Shown here: positions 45,721 to 57,482 of the stretch, one piece after another
How the letters are laid out: the number at the start of each line of letters is the position of its first letter
Numbering within the stretch: the stretch's first letter is position 1
Origin: Cristatella mucedo
Lineage: Eukaryota > Bryozoa > Phylactolaemata > Cristatellidae
DNA length: 64,000 nucleotides
NCBI GenBank assembly: GCA_009760855.2
Contig: WPIO01000031.1
Coordinates: 269,001-333,000, forward strand
Reading direction: 5' to 3'
Made by a program: the position numbers and the translations under genes
The notes under the pieces: model-generated
Told to the model about the DNA's origin: nothing
Databases searched by the model: none
What the model saw: only the letters and a program-made list of their open reading frames with translations

Positions 45721-46554
45721 GCTGGCAGAACGACTAGACCATCGACTTGAAGCCGGCGAGTACCTGCTAGCCCCGAAGCAGTGCACTGGCCTCGCCCGCT
45801 GCACTCATCTTGCTTGCTTTACGGGAGCATATCTGCTGTCGCGAAGTCAGTATATAAGCACTTTCCTCGTCTCTCAGTAATGCCCCCCCCCCGGGTGCAC
45901 GGAACGGATTGTGGAACCCTGAAGTACCGGGCTTACGACCTAAACGCGGTAGGCGTCCTCTCCCCTTTCGCTACCGCTGTATTATAGTCTGACCGCCCAC
46001 AGACTAGAACTGCAACGGCGGTTCGAGAACGGGTGTGCTGGCGCCGACTCAATTAAATAAAGTAGCCCCTTCGGCAGGGCTATCCATAAAACCCAATCTT
46101 AACGTTGAGATGCATTAGAGATGAAACCAACGACTTTGGGCTAGGTGCTAATTTGTTTGTAGGAGAGGGGAAAGAGATCGTGCTTTTTGCATTTAGACGA
46201 GATCTGCTTGGTTGTGGTGGGGACTATTCGAACCATGCGTTTTGAGCTTTCGGTGGAAATCAGCCTTCTAAATTTTGCCGAACATCAGCTGGCCATCGAA
46301 GAATGAGCTCACGAAATCAAAGGCTTCTTTTTACGAGAACAATAGTTATCTTGGAGCCTAGTACTCCCGCATGCATGTAGTTACAACTTATCTCAGGTAC
46401 GAAATAAATTATCCATAAGGCAGGGAAACTCTACACGGATTTTGAATAACGTAATCAATACACGCTTTTCTCACAATCCTGTCTATCTCTGGGCAGCCGA
46501 CGTTTTCAATCGTTGTTCCTAGCAAGGCACACGAAGGAATAGGTATAGCCACCC
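45721..46554. other. Intergenic, nothing recognised
   Basis: No coding similarity or repeat family identified. A C-run and a small GC-rich patch lie near 45880. Confidence 0.5.
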
Positions 46555-46680
46555 TGGTTTAATCCAGGGCTTAAGGTGCTCGCCTTTGACGACCGAGGTT
46601 GAGGGCTCGAGCCCTGTGGCAATGTGAAGCACCTGGATAGATATTCAGTTTTCTCAGGATGCTCTACAAAGGAATGATAA
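46555..46680 (+). mobile_element. SINE, family B (LINE-tailed)
   Basis: CTTAAGGTGCTCGCCTTTGA, CGACCGAGGTTGAGGGCTCG, AGCCCTGTGGCAATGTGAAG, then CACCTGGATAGATATTCAGT and TTTCTCAGGATGCTCTACAA. The tRNA-like head is joined directly to the hairpin tail. Confidence 0.82.
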
Positions 46681-49000
46681 CATTTATATTTGTTTTAGGA
46701 CTTCCGGTAGTCACGACTTTCTTTTGCTAACACTTGCACATTAGACAAGAGAAGACAACACGTAATGCAAAACTGATATGTCGAGAAGCATGTAAGAATG
46801 AAGTGAGACAGTGGACGATGTAAATGTATTAAAAGATGGAAAGAATGCACGACACATATCACAAGAAACGTCGTAGTATTATATATTAGCTAATTAGGAA
46901 GGGGTCTGAAATCATAGAGGTCAATCTGTTGAAACCAACATTAACAGTCTGTTGTGAGAGGCCTAGAGGACCAGGCACGTAACTAAGACTACGTATTAAG
47001 CCTCAGTGACAGACCGCTAAATAGCATTTGGTAACATACACTATCAGAGACATGTTCTGGGCTACCTGACTGGTGCACCATAGTGCTACAAGTACCAATG
47101 AGCACAGTAAAAACTACAGCTACACTGAAAGCGAATATTTGCATCGATATCGCAATTGGTACAAGCTAACCAAAGTCTGCCAGTATATGTTAACCAGAGC
47201 ACCGAGAGGCCGAGGATCTGCTACAGAAGAAGTACAGACACGGTACATCGGTGTTATCGGCAGACGTGCACACGGCAACGGTGCATGAAGCATTGTTCGC
47301 TAATATTGCCAGCTACAGGGTGCAAGATACCAGAAAGAGCAGCAGCCGGAATCGAGTCTTATTTGCAATAGAGAATGATTAAATCGAGGCGAGATGCTGC
47401 CGAACTGCACCTACCACCACAATTACCGGAGGAAATTGAGAAAGTGACAACCTTCTCGACGATGGCTGAATCAATAGCTTGTCATGACTCATTTTTTAGC
47501 TTTACCATAATGATGAAAGCACAGGAGTCCTGCTCCTGAACACAGAAACAATGGCTTCAAGCATGCATGAGCCAGTGAATGCCAGATCCCACGACCTAAG
47601 CGACCTAACTCAAGACTAGCCATTCAACAGTGCCTTGACGAGCAGAAACACATCGAAGGTCACAATATTCACGTTCGGAAATGAATTGCTCAGCTATGCA
47701 ACCACCACCAACTGAGAGACTGACTGCTGATGTGAAGGCACGAAGCCAGATGGGAGAACAATTTGGCTGCTTCATGATGCAGCACACGATCTTGAACGTG
47801 CAGGCACCAGGCTCTCTAATCACACGACAGCATTCCTTGGAACCCAACGCCATTCTTAAGCCTTGCTGCTTTGTCACTTTGCTCCGATGGCCAGCGTTGG
47901 TTCGATATCTCTTATGCTGAACTGAGCAAGTGTGGCGTCTAGCCGGTCCTGGTCACCCGAGAAATACGACACGATGGCTGCATGGTACATGATCATCTGT
48001 CGGTGCATCACTTTGACCTACAACGCATCCCCAAGTGAAGCAGTGGCAGCAGCGACAGCACCCAGCAGCAGGAGCGGTAGAAGACAGGGAGTAGCATACT
48101 ATGCATATTCTGGTGATTCTGCTTGCACATTAAAGTATGCCGCAGCACTTGGATTCCGACATCTTTTCCGAATATGCCCAAGCAGCATATTCGTTCGGCC
48201 AATCACCTGGACCGTTTCGATGGGCTGGTTCGCTAACATACAAACCAATTCTTTCAAATTCATTGGTAAACCTACTGAAGAGCATTCTCCTTCTACTAAA
48301 CTAAGGTTTCTCGTAAGTTTGTATATATCCAAGATAGTGCAATTGCATATCACTTTCAGGATTAAGGTGCCTGTGATATGCCTTAGTTAAGATGAGAGGG
48401 TGAATTTCAGCATACACAGCAAGCTACAAACAGGCATGGTTAGAAAAGACGATGCTGTTTTAAGCCTAGTCGATCTACGATTCATAGCACCTGTAGTAAC
48501 TTTCTGGACTGCATCTAACATCAGATCAAGCCTTGGACGTAGGTTGAAACTAGCTTTTACTTTCAAAGCTCTGTGGAAAAGGCTTTTTTTTATAGTTGTG
48601 ACCTCTATCTGGTAGATATTCACAATTAAAAAAAATATGAAAAGAAATACAGGAAGCAAAGAAAATTCGATAAGGAAGCCAATTTTGGATTACTACTGCT
48701 GGTGGCCGATGAATAACACCTGCCTCAAGACTAAGCCAGAATCCTAGAGCCAATCGTTCCACCAACTTCTGTGCATGGATCACAGACAAAAAATACCAAA
48801 AAGTTCCTCGATTATGTCTGATGTTGATGCAACTAAGGTCGCATGTTTAGGAGGAACTGCTGCTGCAGTCAATTCTCACCTAAAAACACGAACCATCAAA
48901 TTGTGTATACAACAAATCACGACATGAGCTGATAGCCGATGACCTTCGGTCAACCCTGTCCCTAGATTAGTGCAATTCTGTTTATTCAGGATTTTCGGCT
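46681..49000. other. Intergenic, no recognised gene
   Basis: Several open frames of 70-150 codons occur on both strands (for example 47932-48390 plus) but overlap and show no family signature. The missing last exon of the arfaptin gene could lie here, yet I could not find its expected Leu-Phe-His-Asn motif. Confidence 0.4.
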
Positions 49001-49002
49001 CT

Positions 49003-49650
49003 AAATCAGCTCCAACTGGTGCACAACTCAGCAGCTCGACTGGTCTGTCATTAGCGACATAGCTACCAAATCACTCTACTTCTGCTTGAACTTCACCGGC
49101 TCCATATAAAGCATCAAATAGACTTCAACGTTCTCTCTCTGGCTTATACGTCGCTTAAACTCGCTTGCAAGAACCTATCTAAGCGACCTCATTGGTCGTC
49201 CAGTGCACTTTTGCAGGTCACCAGGTCATCAGTGTTCAGTCATCTCACCATTCCTTTAAATTGAAACCTTTTGGTGATCAGATGCTCAGTTAGTATGCAC
49301 CGAAAGTTGGAGCACTCGCTTCCGGCTTCTGTAACAATTTGCATTGACTTTACATCATTTCAGTCTTTGCTAAAGATGCATTTTCTTGCTCAGCATTCCT
49401 TGCACCCGCGTGAACCGTCTTTTTCCTGTGCACTCTTTATGCTGACCTGTGAATGCTTCAGTGCATGTTACTACCCCTGTGTTCAACTGGCCGGTGGCCC
49501 CAAGTGTCGTCGTCTGCCCTTTGGCACGCTAGCCTGAGCTGTGTACTTTTGCTTGCTTGTCTACGTATAATACCGTGCATGCAATTAATATTGCATTTTC
49601 TTGCAGCAAATTGCAAAGTGCGTGGATAGATATTAGTTCTAAGATTTTTG
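49003..49650 (+). mobile_element. Very old LINE copy
   Basis: Recognisable order of LINE C-terminal pieces: QLVHNSAARLV, HRLHIKHQIDFNVLSL, a worn middle, SLPASVTICIDFTSFQSLLK, then TTGCAGCAAATTGCAAAGTG and AGATATTAGTTCT of the tail. Heavily mutated. Confidence 0.7.
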
Positions 49651-49794
49651 GATGATCCGTGGATTTTTTGGGCTATCAACGTATCTCCTGCTGCATTAAT
49701 ATAGGCAGCCTTCATCAGGCTGCATTGGTGCCTAACTAAAGATATGTAATCCCAAGCTCGTGTGCAGCCTCTCATGGTACTCACTGAATGGGAT

Positions 49795-49905
49795 CATAAC
49801 TATAACAATATTACATTTGAATAGCACTCTCTCGGTAGCACTGAATCTCTTTCTAGGCACTTTCCAGATGCTGCATTGCAAGCATCACCAAGTGATTGGT
49901 GGTAA
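49795..49905 (-). mobile_element. LINE or SINE B tail, worn
   Basis: The plus strand CACTGAATCTCTTTCTAGGC and ACTTTCCAGATGCTGCA is the reverse complement of the hairpin tail and the TGCAGCAAATGTAAAG block. The first stem is damaged. Confidence 0.55.
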
Positions 49906-50633
49906 CATCTGTAAGCAACGTGCCAGCAATTCTTTAGTTGGTGGAAACGAAAGGTGATTGGCTAGGATGAGCTAACAGTCGAGACCAGGCAAATGAAGAA
50001 GCTAGGCTATGTAGCCACGGGCTCGTTTCTGTCTGGCCTTTAATCCGACGAGAGCCACTGAGACTCAATCGACGTGAGAGGAAGCGCTCGAAGGTAGGAG
50101 ACTACTTACTGAAGGTGGGGGCCAAGGTCGTTGGCCGGGTAGAAGAGCTCAGCATCAGCATCTCCAGTTCTGATGCTGATACACCTTACCCAGGAACCGA
50201 CGTCACCCCGGCGATGCTTTCAGGCATCCACACAGTTGGATGCGAAATTATGCTTGCCGTGTGAATTTCAACAGTACAACTGGGATTCAAAAGAATGAAT
50301 GATGCAACCGACTCATCAGATTTATTAACTACAGCTTTTCACGTGGGAAGCTCGGATACTAAACAATGCTCAGCATTGACAAGACGAAGAGCAGAAGTGA
50401 CAAGGAGACCCTCCAAGGGCTGCACATAAGAGGTGTGCACATATTTTGAACTAATTCGATGAATTTCAAATAAGAATCCAAGGAGAAATTCAAAGCCCAT
50501 TAAGAGTATAGTAAGAAATAATGGGCGCGGCCATTCAATAAAATTGCAAGGCATTCTGCTCAATCTAAGACACTGATTAAACTGAACAACAGAGTATCTC
50601 ACATTAAGTAAGCTAAAGTAAAGGTTGAATGAT

Positions 50634-50770
50634 TCAACAGTCTCATTTATATAGAAGCACAAGATTCTTTCGGTCATCAGTCCCCGCTTTCGGTCACCAG
50701 CCCCGCTTTCAGTGGGCAATAAAGAATCGTCAGTTGTAGGACCCGAACCCATGTTAAGCATGATTCCATC
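50634..50770 (-). mobile_element. SINE family A with internal duplication
   Basis: The plus strand reads GATTCAACAGTCTCATTTAT (tail), a duplicated CCCCGCTTTCGGTCA(C/T)CAG block, then CAGTGGGCAATAAAGAATCG and GTAGGACCCGAACCCATG (head, reversed). Confidence 0.75.
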
Positions 50771-51010
50771 CAAGTGAACAGTGCTGTGTCTGGCCTGCAT
50801 TGTAGAAACTGCAGCCGAGGTCTTACCAACCTTGCCATCGGTCATTATCGTCTCCAACATGAAGTACGTTGGCAGAAAGTGCGGGCAGAAAAGAGCGTGA
50901 AGAGCGTGCACAAGTGACACCCATGCCAAAGAGAAGCTGCAATATGTGTGGCACCTACGGAGGTAAGTGCTTGGCCTGTGCGGCAGTGGCAGCAGCAGCA
51001 GCAGATATAC

Positions 51011-51182
51011 CTTATTCTCGTCAAGTAGCCGTAGCTTGATCATGACGTCCTCGCGGAGCCGCTCGAATGTGGCTTTGTTGGCATCGTAGTCAGCTTTGGC
51101 GGCCTCTGCTCTAGCTGTCCCAGGTGCACTCCGCTCATGAGCAAGCATCTCATACTCGTGCCGATACGCATCAAATGCAAGC
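51011..51182 (-). CDS. ARFIP: Arfaptin, coding exon 4 (BAR-domain helix)
   Basis: A 172-nt exon: one base completing the Arg codon split with exon 3, then 57 codons, ending in phase 0. The acceptor is TTTAG at 51183 and the donor GTATAT at 51010. The peptide LAFDAYRHEYEML ... TFERLREDVMIKLRLLDENK matches the arfaptin AH/BAR segment LEYDAYRTDLEEL ... [20 protein letters not shown] of vertebrate ARFIP2. In the family this is followed by one more stretch (V-M-H-x-Q-L-x-LFHNA...AYFAGN) and a short tail. I could not find that exon between here and 43 kb, so the gene model is incomplete at its 3' end. Confidence 0.93.
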
Positions 51183-51464
51183 CTAAACGTTAGCCAGCAC
51201 TTCGGCTACAGAATGTACATGTGAAGTACAGAGTCCAACGCAAGCAGCAGCAAGAAAAGTAATAGATAATGCGCGACGGATCTATAGCGAAACTGCCTAT
51301 GACCAACATATAACGATGCACGAATGCATATGCACACACATACATAGGCGTAGAGCCAGGATTTTAATCTGGGTGGCCAGACCTGCAGCAATTTTATGTA
51401 GTTGGGGCAAGACCTACGAGATTTGTATGTGGGGGCTAGACCCATAACTAATTGTAAAGTTTAA

Positions 51465-51545
51465 ACCAAATGTAAAGCACCTTGAAAGAGATTAAGTTCT
51501 CTGAGGGCGCTTTATCAAGTACATTATTATTATTATTATTATTAA
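51465..51545 (+). mobile_element. LINE 3'-tail fragment
   Basis: CAAATGTAAAGCACCTTGAA, AGAGATTAAGTTCTCTGAGG, GCGCTTTATCAAGTAC and (ATT)n. Only the tail is present, about 80 bp. Confidence 0.88.
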
Positions 51546-51934
51546 TTGAAAATTATAAAGCAAAATTACGGTGCTAATTCGACACTAGCTCGGAGGTTGC
51601 TCATCGAGTGGAATTAAGGCAGAATTTTGTCGTTAGTAACGATGGGGCAGCCAATAGGAATAAGGGCGGCCTAGGAAGCTCCCCTTCCATAGGGAGCCAA
51701 AGGATACATATTAATGAATGTACCTGTACATAACAGATCTATCCTGAAAAAAATCCAAGCACTTTTGGGATCAAGACACGACCTCAAATATTTTGAAAGT
51801 TTTGCAGATTCCTGGCCAACAAAATATCCCGAAAACGTAGGGTGTGCTTGAGCAAACAATTTGTGTAGCACATCGTGCATGCTACCTTCTTGGTTTGCTT
51901 AGCAGGGGGAGAATTTACCCTACTGACATGGTCG

Positions 51935-52072
51935 CCATTTTCGGAATAATCACTAAGAAATATCCCCACTGCTTGCAGCTGGCAAATAGAGGATCGCCCA
52001 CTGCAGGATTTGAATCCACAACCTCGATTGTGAAGAGCGAGCACCATTTCCTCCTGGGCTATCACGGCCTTT
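51935..52072 (-). mobile_element. SINE family A, tail lost
   Basis: The plus strand reads CCACTGCTTGCAGCTGGCAA, GATCGCCCACTGCAGGATTT, GAATCCACAACCTCGATTGT (B box, reversed) and GAAGAGCGAGCACCATTTCC. The head and body are clear. Confidence 0.78.
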
Positions 52073-52357
52073 CACCAAGATGGCAGCCATTTCAAACATG
52101 TATTGCTTCCTCCTATTAATCTCAAGTTGTGGTAGTATTTTTGGCATCAATTTTTTTTTATTAAACTCTTTAAAGCTTGAGATATTCTGTTGATTCCAAT
52201 GCCATGCAGATTTTTGGGCCAGTATGCACATATAGTTTATTATAAAGAAAACTGACAAAATACAGATCAAACAGAGGACCCCTTTCCGGTTGGAGCCACA
52301 TGGCAGCCCCCCCCCCCCGACTATGTATATACAGTACGTACATAATACTATATAGAC

Positions 52358-52543
52358 CAGTGGTTCTCAACCTTCCTAATGCCACGACCCTTTAATACAG
52401 TTCCTCATGTTGTGGCGACCCCCAACCATACAGTTATTGTGTGGAAAATGCTGAAATTCGTGTTTTCCGATGGTCTTAGGCGACCCCCGTGAAAGGGTCG
52501 TTAGACCCAAAAGAGGTCGCGACCAACAGGTTGAGAACAGCTG
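52358..52543. mobile_element. SPIN-like non-autonomous hAT element (186 bp)
   Basis: It starts CAGTGGTTCTCAACCTTCC and ends GGTTGAGAACAGCTG, inverted termini of the SPIN (Space Invader) hAT family. Inside are GCGACCCTTTAATACAG-like (here CACGACCC), TTCCTCATGTTGTGG, CGACCCCCAACCATA, TTTTCCGATGGTCTTAGGCG and GTGAAAGGGTCGTT, which I recognise from the SPIN consensus ends. The middle, with any transposase, is deleted. Flanking 8-mers ATATAGAC (52350-52357) and ATCTAGAC (52544-52551) differ at one base. Their NTCTAGAN shape is the known SPIN target preference. SPIN elements are known for horizontal spread among tetrapods and some invertebrates. Confidence 0.93.
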
Positions 52544-52799
52544 ATCTAGACAAAGCCGGTGTTATGTTGAGAGTGATTGATGGTACACTCACAAGCACCT
52601 CTCGGTGTCTATAGGATGGCCAACAAACTTCATCTCACGCAACAAACAGAGTAAAGCATAGCTGAGTCAGAAGAACATCCAAGAAAGTAAGTGGCATAGA
52701 AGTGAGCAGCGAAGGACGGCTGGAAAGAATGCTGGCAGCTGAAAGTGGTGCAGCTGTTCAGCATCTGGCATGGAGCGGCCAAGCCATGACGTGCCTTGT

Positions 52800-52890
52800 G
52801 GGTACCGTGATAGCCCAGGAGGTAGGCTGCTCTCTCTTCACGACCGAGGCCGTGGGTTCAAACCCTGCTGTTGGCGCGACCCTTTAATTG
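52800..52890 (+). mobile_element. SINE tRNA-like head
   Basis: GTGATAGCCCAGGAGGTAGG (A-box region), CTCTTCACGACCGAGGCCGT and GGGTTCAAACCCTGCTGTTG (B box). The SINE body stops soon after, so only the tRNA-derived part is present. Confidence 0.7.
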
Positions 52891-55532
52891 GCAACCAAGA
52901 GAGGTGGTGATGGTTTCTTTTAATAAGTTGTGGAGACTTGCTCTGCATTCGTCCATCAACCAGGAGCCATCGCAGCTCCTTTAGTAAAGGAGACACAAAT
53001 AAAATGACCGAATTTCGTGGATTTAAAGACCAACTCAAGTTGCCATGCTCATCACCAACTATACAGGCTTATTGAATTTTTGGTAGCCCGTTCAGCAGTA
53101 TATATTAGAGTGGTCCTGTCTAGAAGGAACCAGGTAAGATCTTTTGCTAACCATTACGGCAAGTAGTTCCTAGGGACGGGATAAAAAACCAGAGCGGGAT
53201 AAAAAACTGATGTGTAGGGTTTCCTATGGGACCAAGTCTACTATTGGCATCTTACAAATATACAGAATTTGGTCGACATATGTGATCTGTCTGCAAGACA
53301 GGCGATCAGCTTATCAATCGTTGCAGAAGTTTTTAGGGATTGAAATTTAGAAAACAGTACGATTTGAAGCTACAGAAATACATCACACTTCGCCATAGAT
53401 GCACGAATAGAAGAAAAGTGACGCAAGCAAGAGCTATGGCATACTACTAATTGTAATAAATTGCACTCAATGGCTGTGTCCTGCAGCTTCTTTGCAATTC
53501 CTACCGGGCAGGAACAGTGGCTGGCCACGACTTGGGGTGGGGAGATAGATTGATAGACTGCAGTAGCAAGTTGCATCGTCAATGACGGCACCTTACTTTT
53601 CCAAGTGTCCAGAAAGAGATATGTGTCGAAAAGATACCAACAACTGTGGCAGCCGGGCTTTGCTGAAAAGCAATTCAGGAAAACTTTGTTGAAAGGATCA
53701 ACGGTTGTAGTTTTTGACAGGTATGCGATGTTTGCGGTCTCAGTAGTCAAGTCTAGCAACAATCTAGCAGGAGCTGGATGACAGCCTAAAGCGGGGTTGA
53801 GTGAGCTGGATTTGCAGCATTCAAATTGACTGCGTGACCCCAGGGGTGCACATCGGCGTGCTTGCACTTTGATGATTAATCTAGCTAATGGCAGTTCAGA
53901 CACGCGATGGGAAAGCAGGGGGGGGTCAAAGTATCGACAACAACCAAAATGGTACAACACGCTGCCCCCCTTGTAGCTGACAAATTAGCTGAGAGTTTTC
54001 CGATTGAAAGAGTCAAGATGTAGCGATATGATTAATCGGTTGCTCTGTATGAGTCAAAACGAGCTCTGATTATTAGTGTTTTGCATCTCAACTAAACTAG
54101 TCCTCGAAGTAAATTTGGCACAGCAACGTCAGACAACGAGTGGCTGCACACACTACACGAGGAGCGAGTACAACAGACTAGGATCCTACGCTGCTTGATT
54201 TAAACAAAATGCTCATTAAATTAACGATCAGGTTAATTCTTCCTGCCTAGGCAAACGAATCATTTCGTGCTAGGATTGCCAACCTGAAAGGAAAACATAT
54301 AGCTGCTGCTGAATAGAAACCTTCATACTTTAGTAGTGGATTTATGTTTTTGTGGTTCTTCTCAATTACACCTGTTCAGGCTCTGCACCTGAGACCGGTA
54401 ATGTCAAATTCGGAAAGGGCGTTCGAGTAATTTTCCAAGGCAAGCGTAGCAGCATCCTCACCCACAATGGGACATGGACACCTTCCGGCTGAGCAAACAA
54501 GTATCAGAGGTGAGCCATAAGAGTCCAAAAATATAGCCATTCGAAAAGCTATAATAAAAAATTATACCACAGATTTAGGTAATCAATCATTTTTCTGAGG
54601 ACTGAACCTCGACTTGCAAATGTCGGCAGATGCAGCTACAACCAAGTTACGAGAGTGCTGATCGAAAAAATCTTAAGAATCGAGATAAAGTTTAAAAGCT
54701 TGCGGTCACTTTAAGAACTCATAAAGTCCAGGCCGATAAAATACTTCTCAAGACTCGTAGTTCAAAACTACAGGAGAGTCATATGCATGACCGCTTATCA
54801 ACCGCCTTCCAGGTGTTTGCACGGTGCATCAACTACACAAATGCAAGCTGTTACTACGATCTCAACGGCATTGTCTTACTAACCAAGTATTGCTATGGAG
54901 GCTTTGTTATCCAAATAACATGTGAAGGTTTGAATTAAAGCTTGTAATAGATTTGTAATTCTCCTCAGCACAAGACACAGCTAAGATAAGGTTCGATTAT
55001 AATGAGTCGAAGATTTTTTGCACCATTTTGTACTGTATCAAACAAACAGCATTCTACGAGACAGACCTGATGTTTTAAACCCTTAACAATCCAGAGGAAG
55101 CAACAATACAGCCGCTAAAACGGTGCTCCAGAAAGAATACGTTGGCATATAGCGATCACTATTGCTTTCTTACAGGAGCCCTTTCCTTATCTACAGGAGG
55201 CATTTTGTCAGCAGGGAAAAGATGTGTACATCGCTGGCTTACATGAGATTTCATTGTAATTTCCACGGTATGAGGACTTTTGGATCTGTCCGGGGTCACC
55301 ACATGTATCTTATTGTAGCCACTCGTTTTTGTAGTACGTATGACCGTACATACACCAGCAAATAAAGCATTAGTACCCCTGGCGCACTGCACATCAGGCG
55401 AGCTTGTAGCTGCTTATCAGGAGCTGCTACGCCATTCAACAGTCTGTGCATAAGCACCAACCCTGACACACGAGTACGAGTACACTGCATGAAAATACTG
55501 AGCTAGTCGAGCATCTGTGAGGTTAGGTTTAC

Positions 55533-55626
55533 CTGGCATTCTGGTAGCGATCAAAAGTCATGAGGGTGTCAGCTATAGTTTTGGTACATAAGGTTCTGAC
55601 GCCGGCGACGAACGAGCCGAGAACAA
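55533..55626 (-). CDS. ARFIP: Arfaptin, coding exon 3
   Basis: A 94-nt exon with two bases completing a Val codon from exon 2, 30 codons, and two bases (AG) of an Arg codon finished by exon 4. The acceptor is TTTTACAG at 55627 and the donor GTAAAC at 55532. The peptide VLGSFVAGVRTLCTKTIADT, then LMTFDRYQNA, aligns without gaps to the vertebrate arfaptin stretch beginning AVNFFVSSINTLVTKT and ending KQYEAA. It was found by expected homology; both splice phases fit. Confidence 0.93.
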
Positions 55627-57005
55627 CTGTAAAATAAAAAGCAGCAGCAGCAGCTCGGTCATTCCATAAGCGAATTTAGATATAATCAAACAGACACGGA
55701 TGTTTCTCCATGCAGCATTGTCCTAGCCATCATTATAGTGCTACAAACACGGTGTAGCCGTTTCTGCACTAACGTCCTGAGGCCGCAAACAATGCCCCTG
55801 CTAAATGCTAAATAAATAAATGTTAAATAAAGGTGAAGCTCTGGGTCTTGGAGCACGACTGGTAGGTGCAGCAGCAATAATAATAATAATCATGCATGCA
55901 CGCATGTCAGTAGGGGAATACAGCAGTACTGAAGGACAGCACCCATACCCTAAGATAGCAAGTTCATATCCATAGCATAGCAAAGTCTATTCGACAATCT
56001 ATGAAGGGCTACACGTGTCCAGCACTAGCCATGGCTAGCACGGCACCCGCAGCACCACTGAACTGCCGACTGGCACAAAGTCTCCGGGGCAACTACCGCC
56101 TGGCTCAATGCCTAGAGGTCAACTGACTGTCTATTACGTGACTTAGGGCTTTTTATAATGCTCATCCATGGATTATTAAACAACAGTTAATAGTCCCTAC
56201 AATCCAGAAACAGAGAATAATATTTTGGCAGCCATAATCAGACTGTTAAGGAACACTGACATTTCAATATCAATATTGGAAACTGGAACCACCTGCGGGC
56301 GCAAGAGAGGGCAATAAGAGAGGCCACAGACATGGCAGGGTGGCTGAGCCGTGGCTCAGCAAGTAAATTCTCAACGTTACTGCAGAGCTTTTGCAACCCA
56401 GATGTGGAGCAGTAGTAGTATCAGTGCCGGGCCACAGTGGAAGGCAGCACCAAACGACATCCAACAGCAGAACAAGCACAACGCAGCATCATAGCCAGAA
56501 CCATGCGCTCGGTGGGTGAACATTAAAGCCTACTCGAAATCAGCAGTCTGATCTTGAGCATGGTCATGATGCTGTCACCCATCACTTAGTTACCAGCCGT
56601 GACTAAGATGATACAAGTCAGGAAGTTCTGTTGCGTACACAACCAGCCAATCGGCTTCCAGCCACGACGGCGGAGAATGCATCCACACACTTCTGCTCAC
56701 AGCCTTCAGACTTTGTACAGTGGCTATGCCCTGAGATCGAGCCAGCTATTGCCGGATAATCATAATCTTGTCTCTGGAGGGAGGCTCAGAATTGGCCCTT
56801 GGCATCAGCATTCGCACTAAATATGGCTCAAAAGATCAGCGTGAATCAACTAACAAAGAGCATTAACATTAGGAGCTCGAACCAGTGAGATAGCTTAAGC
56901 AACGAAGGCAAGTAAAAGGCTCACTAGCGAATGACATTCGTGTGAAGATGCAGTAGAACTACAGGGTAGTGGGTCGTAGCAAATCCATGCTAAGAAAGTG
57001 TTGAG

Positions 57006-57058
57006 ATCGTGATGTGAGAGTGATGATCATGATGTGAGAGTGATCGTGATGTGAGACA
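57006..57058. repeat. Short tandem repeat GATGTGAGAGTGATC
   Basis: Three units of about 18-21 bp containing ATGATGTGAGAGTGAT or GTGATGTGAGA. Confidence 0.85.
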
Positions 57059-57377
57059 TATTCCCAGCCTATGGCAGTGCCACACCTAAATGTTGTTGTC
57101 TGCCGGTACTAGGCTGAGGGCCCCCTCCTCCGGACCTTGGCTAGCCAATCGGGTCTCGCAGCACTCCTGCTGCTAGCAGCTAGCAAAGACGCTAGCCAAT
57201 CGAAGCGCAGCGTTCCCGAGCCACAGACGACGATGGAAGTTTCTGTTAGAGTTAACGCCTGTGGTGAGTTAATTGCTGTTAGTACGTTGCTGAGTGCGGT
57301 TACGTACGCTGCTGCAGTACACGCATGTGCACACACTGGCGCTCGCTCGCACTCTCTCTCTCACAGACACAGACACA

Positions 57378-57420
<43 letters not shown>
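57378..57420. repeat. (AC)n microsatellite
   Basis: Pure AC dinucleotides preceded by CAGACACAGACAC units, about 60 bp from the arfaptin exon 2 donor. Confidence 0.96.
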
Positions 57421-57424
<4 letters not shown>

Positions 57425-57482
57425 CTCCCCAGTAGGCTGCTTCACAGCGGCCAGAGAGGAGGAGGAACGCCAGAGCTCCTAC

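Larger units (their letters stand above)
51183..55532 (-). other. Arfaptin intron 3 (4350 bp)
   Basis: It starts GTAAAC and ends TTTAG. Contents are a LINE tail (51465-51545), a SINE A copy (51935-52072), a SPIN-like hAT element (52358-52543) and a SINE head (52800-52890). A minus-strand frame at 53960-53370 is open for 196 codons, lacks an initial ATG and resembles nothing convincing. 53.96-55.5 kb shows no feature. Confidence 0.8.
55627..57482 (-). other. Arfaptin intron 2 (1856 bp)
   Basis: It starts GTAGGA and ends TTTACAG. It contains an (AC)n microsatellite (57378-57420) close to exon 2 and a triple GATCGTGATGTGAGAGT-type tandem repeat (about 57006-57058). No other feature was recognised. 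Confidence 0.85.

Noticed and set aside
50105-50165. ELFYPANDLGPHLQ-stop as the terminal arfaptin exon
   Set aside because: It shows no resemblance to the conserved end of the BAR domain, and the acceptor and donor signals nearby would give a 20-nt intron.
53370-53960. 196-codon minus-strand frame with a CSCP motif, considered as a SWIM zinc finger
   Set aside because: The required Cys-x-His half of the motif is absent in frame, there is no initial ATG, and it lies in an arfaptin intron. Likely a chance frame.
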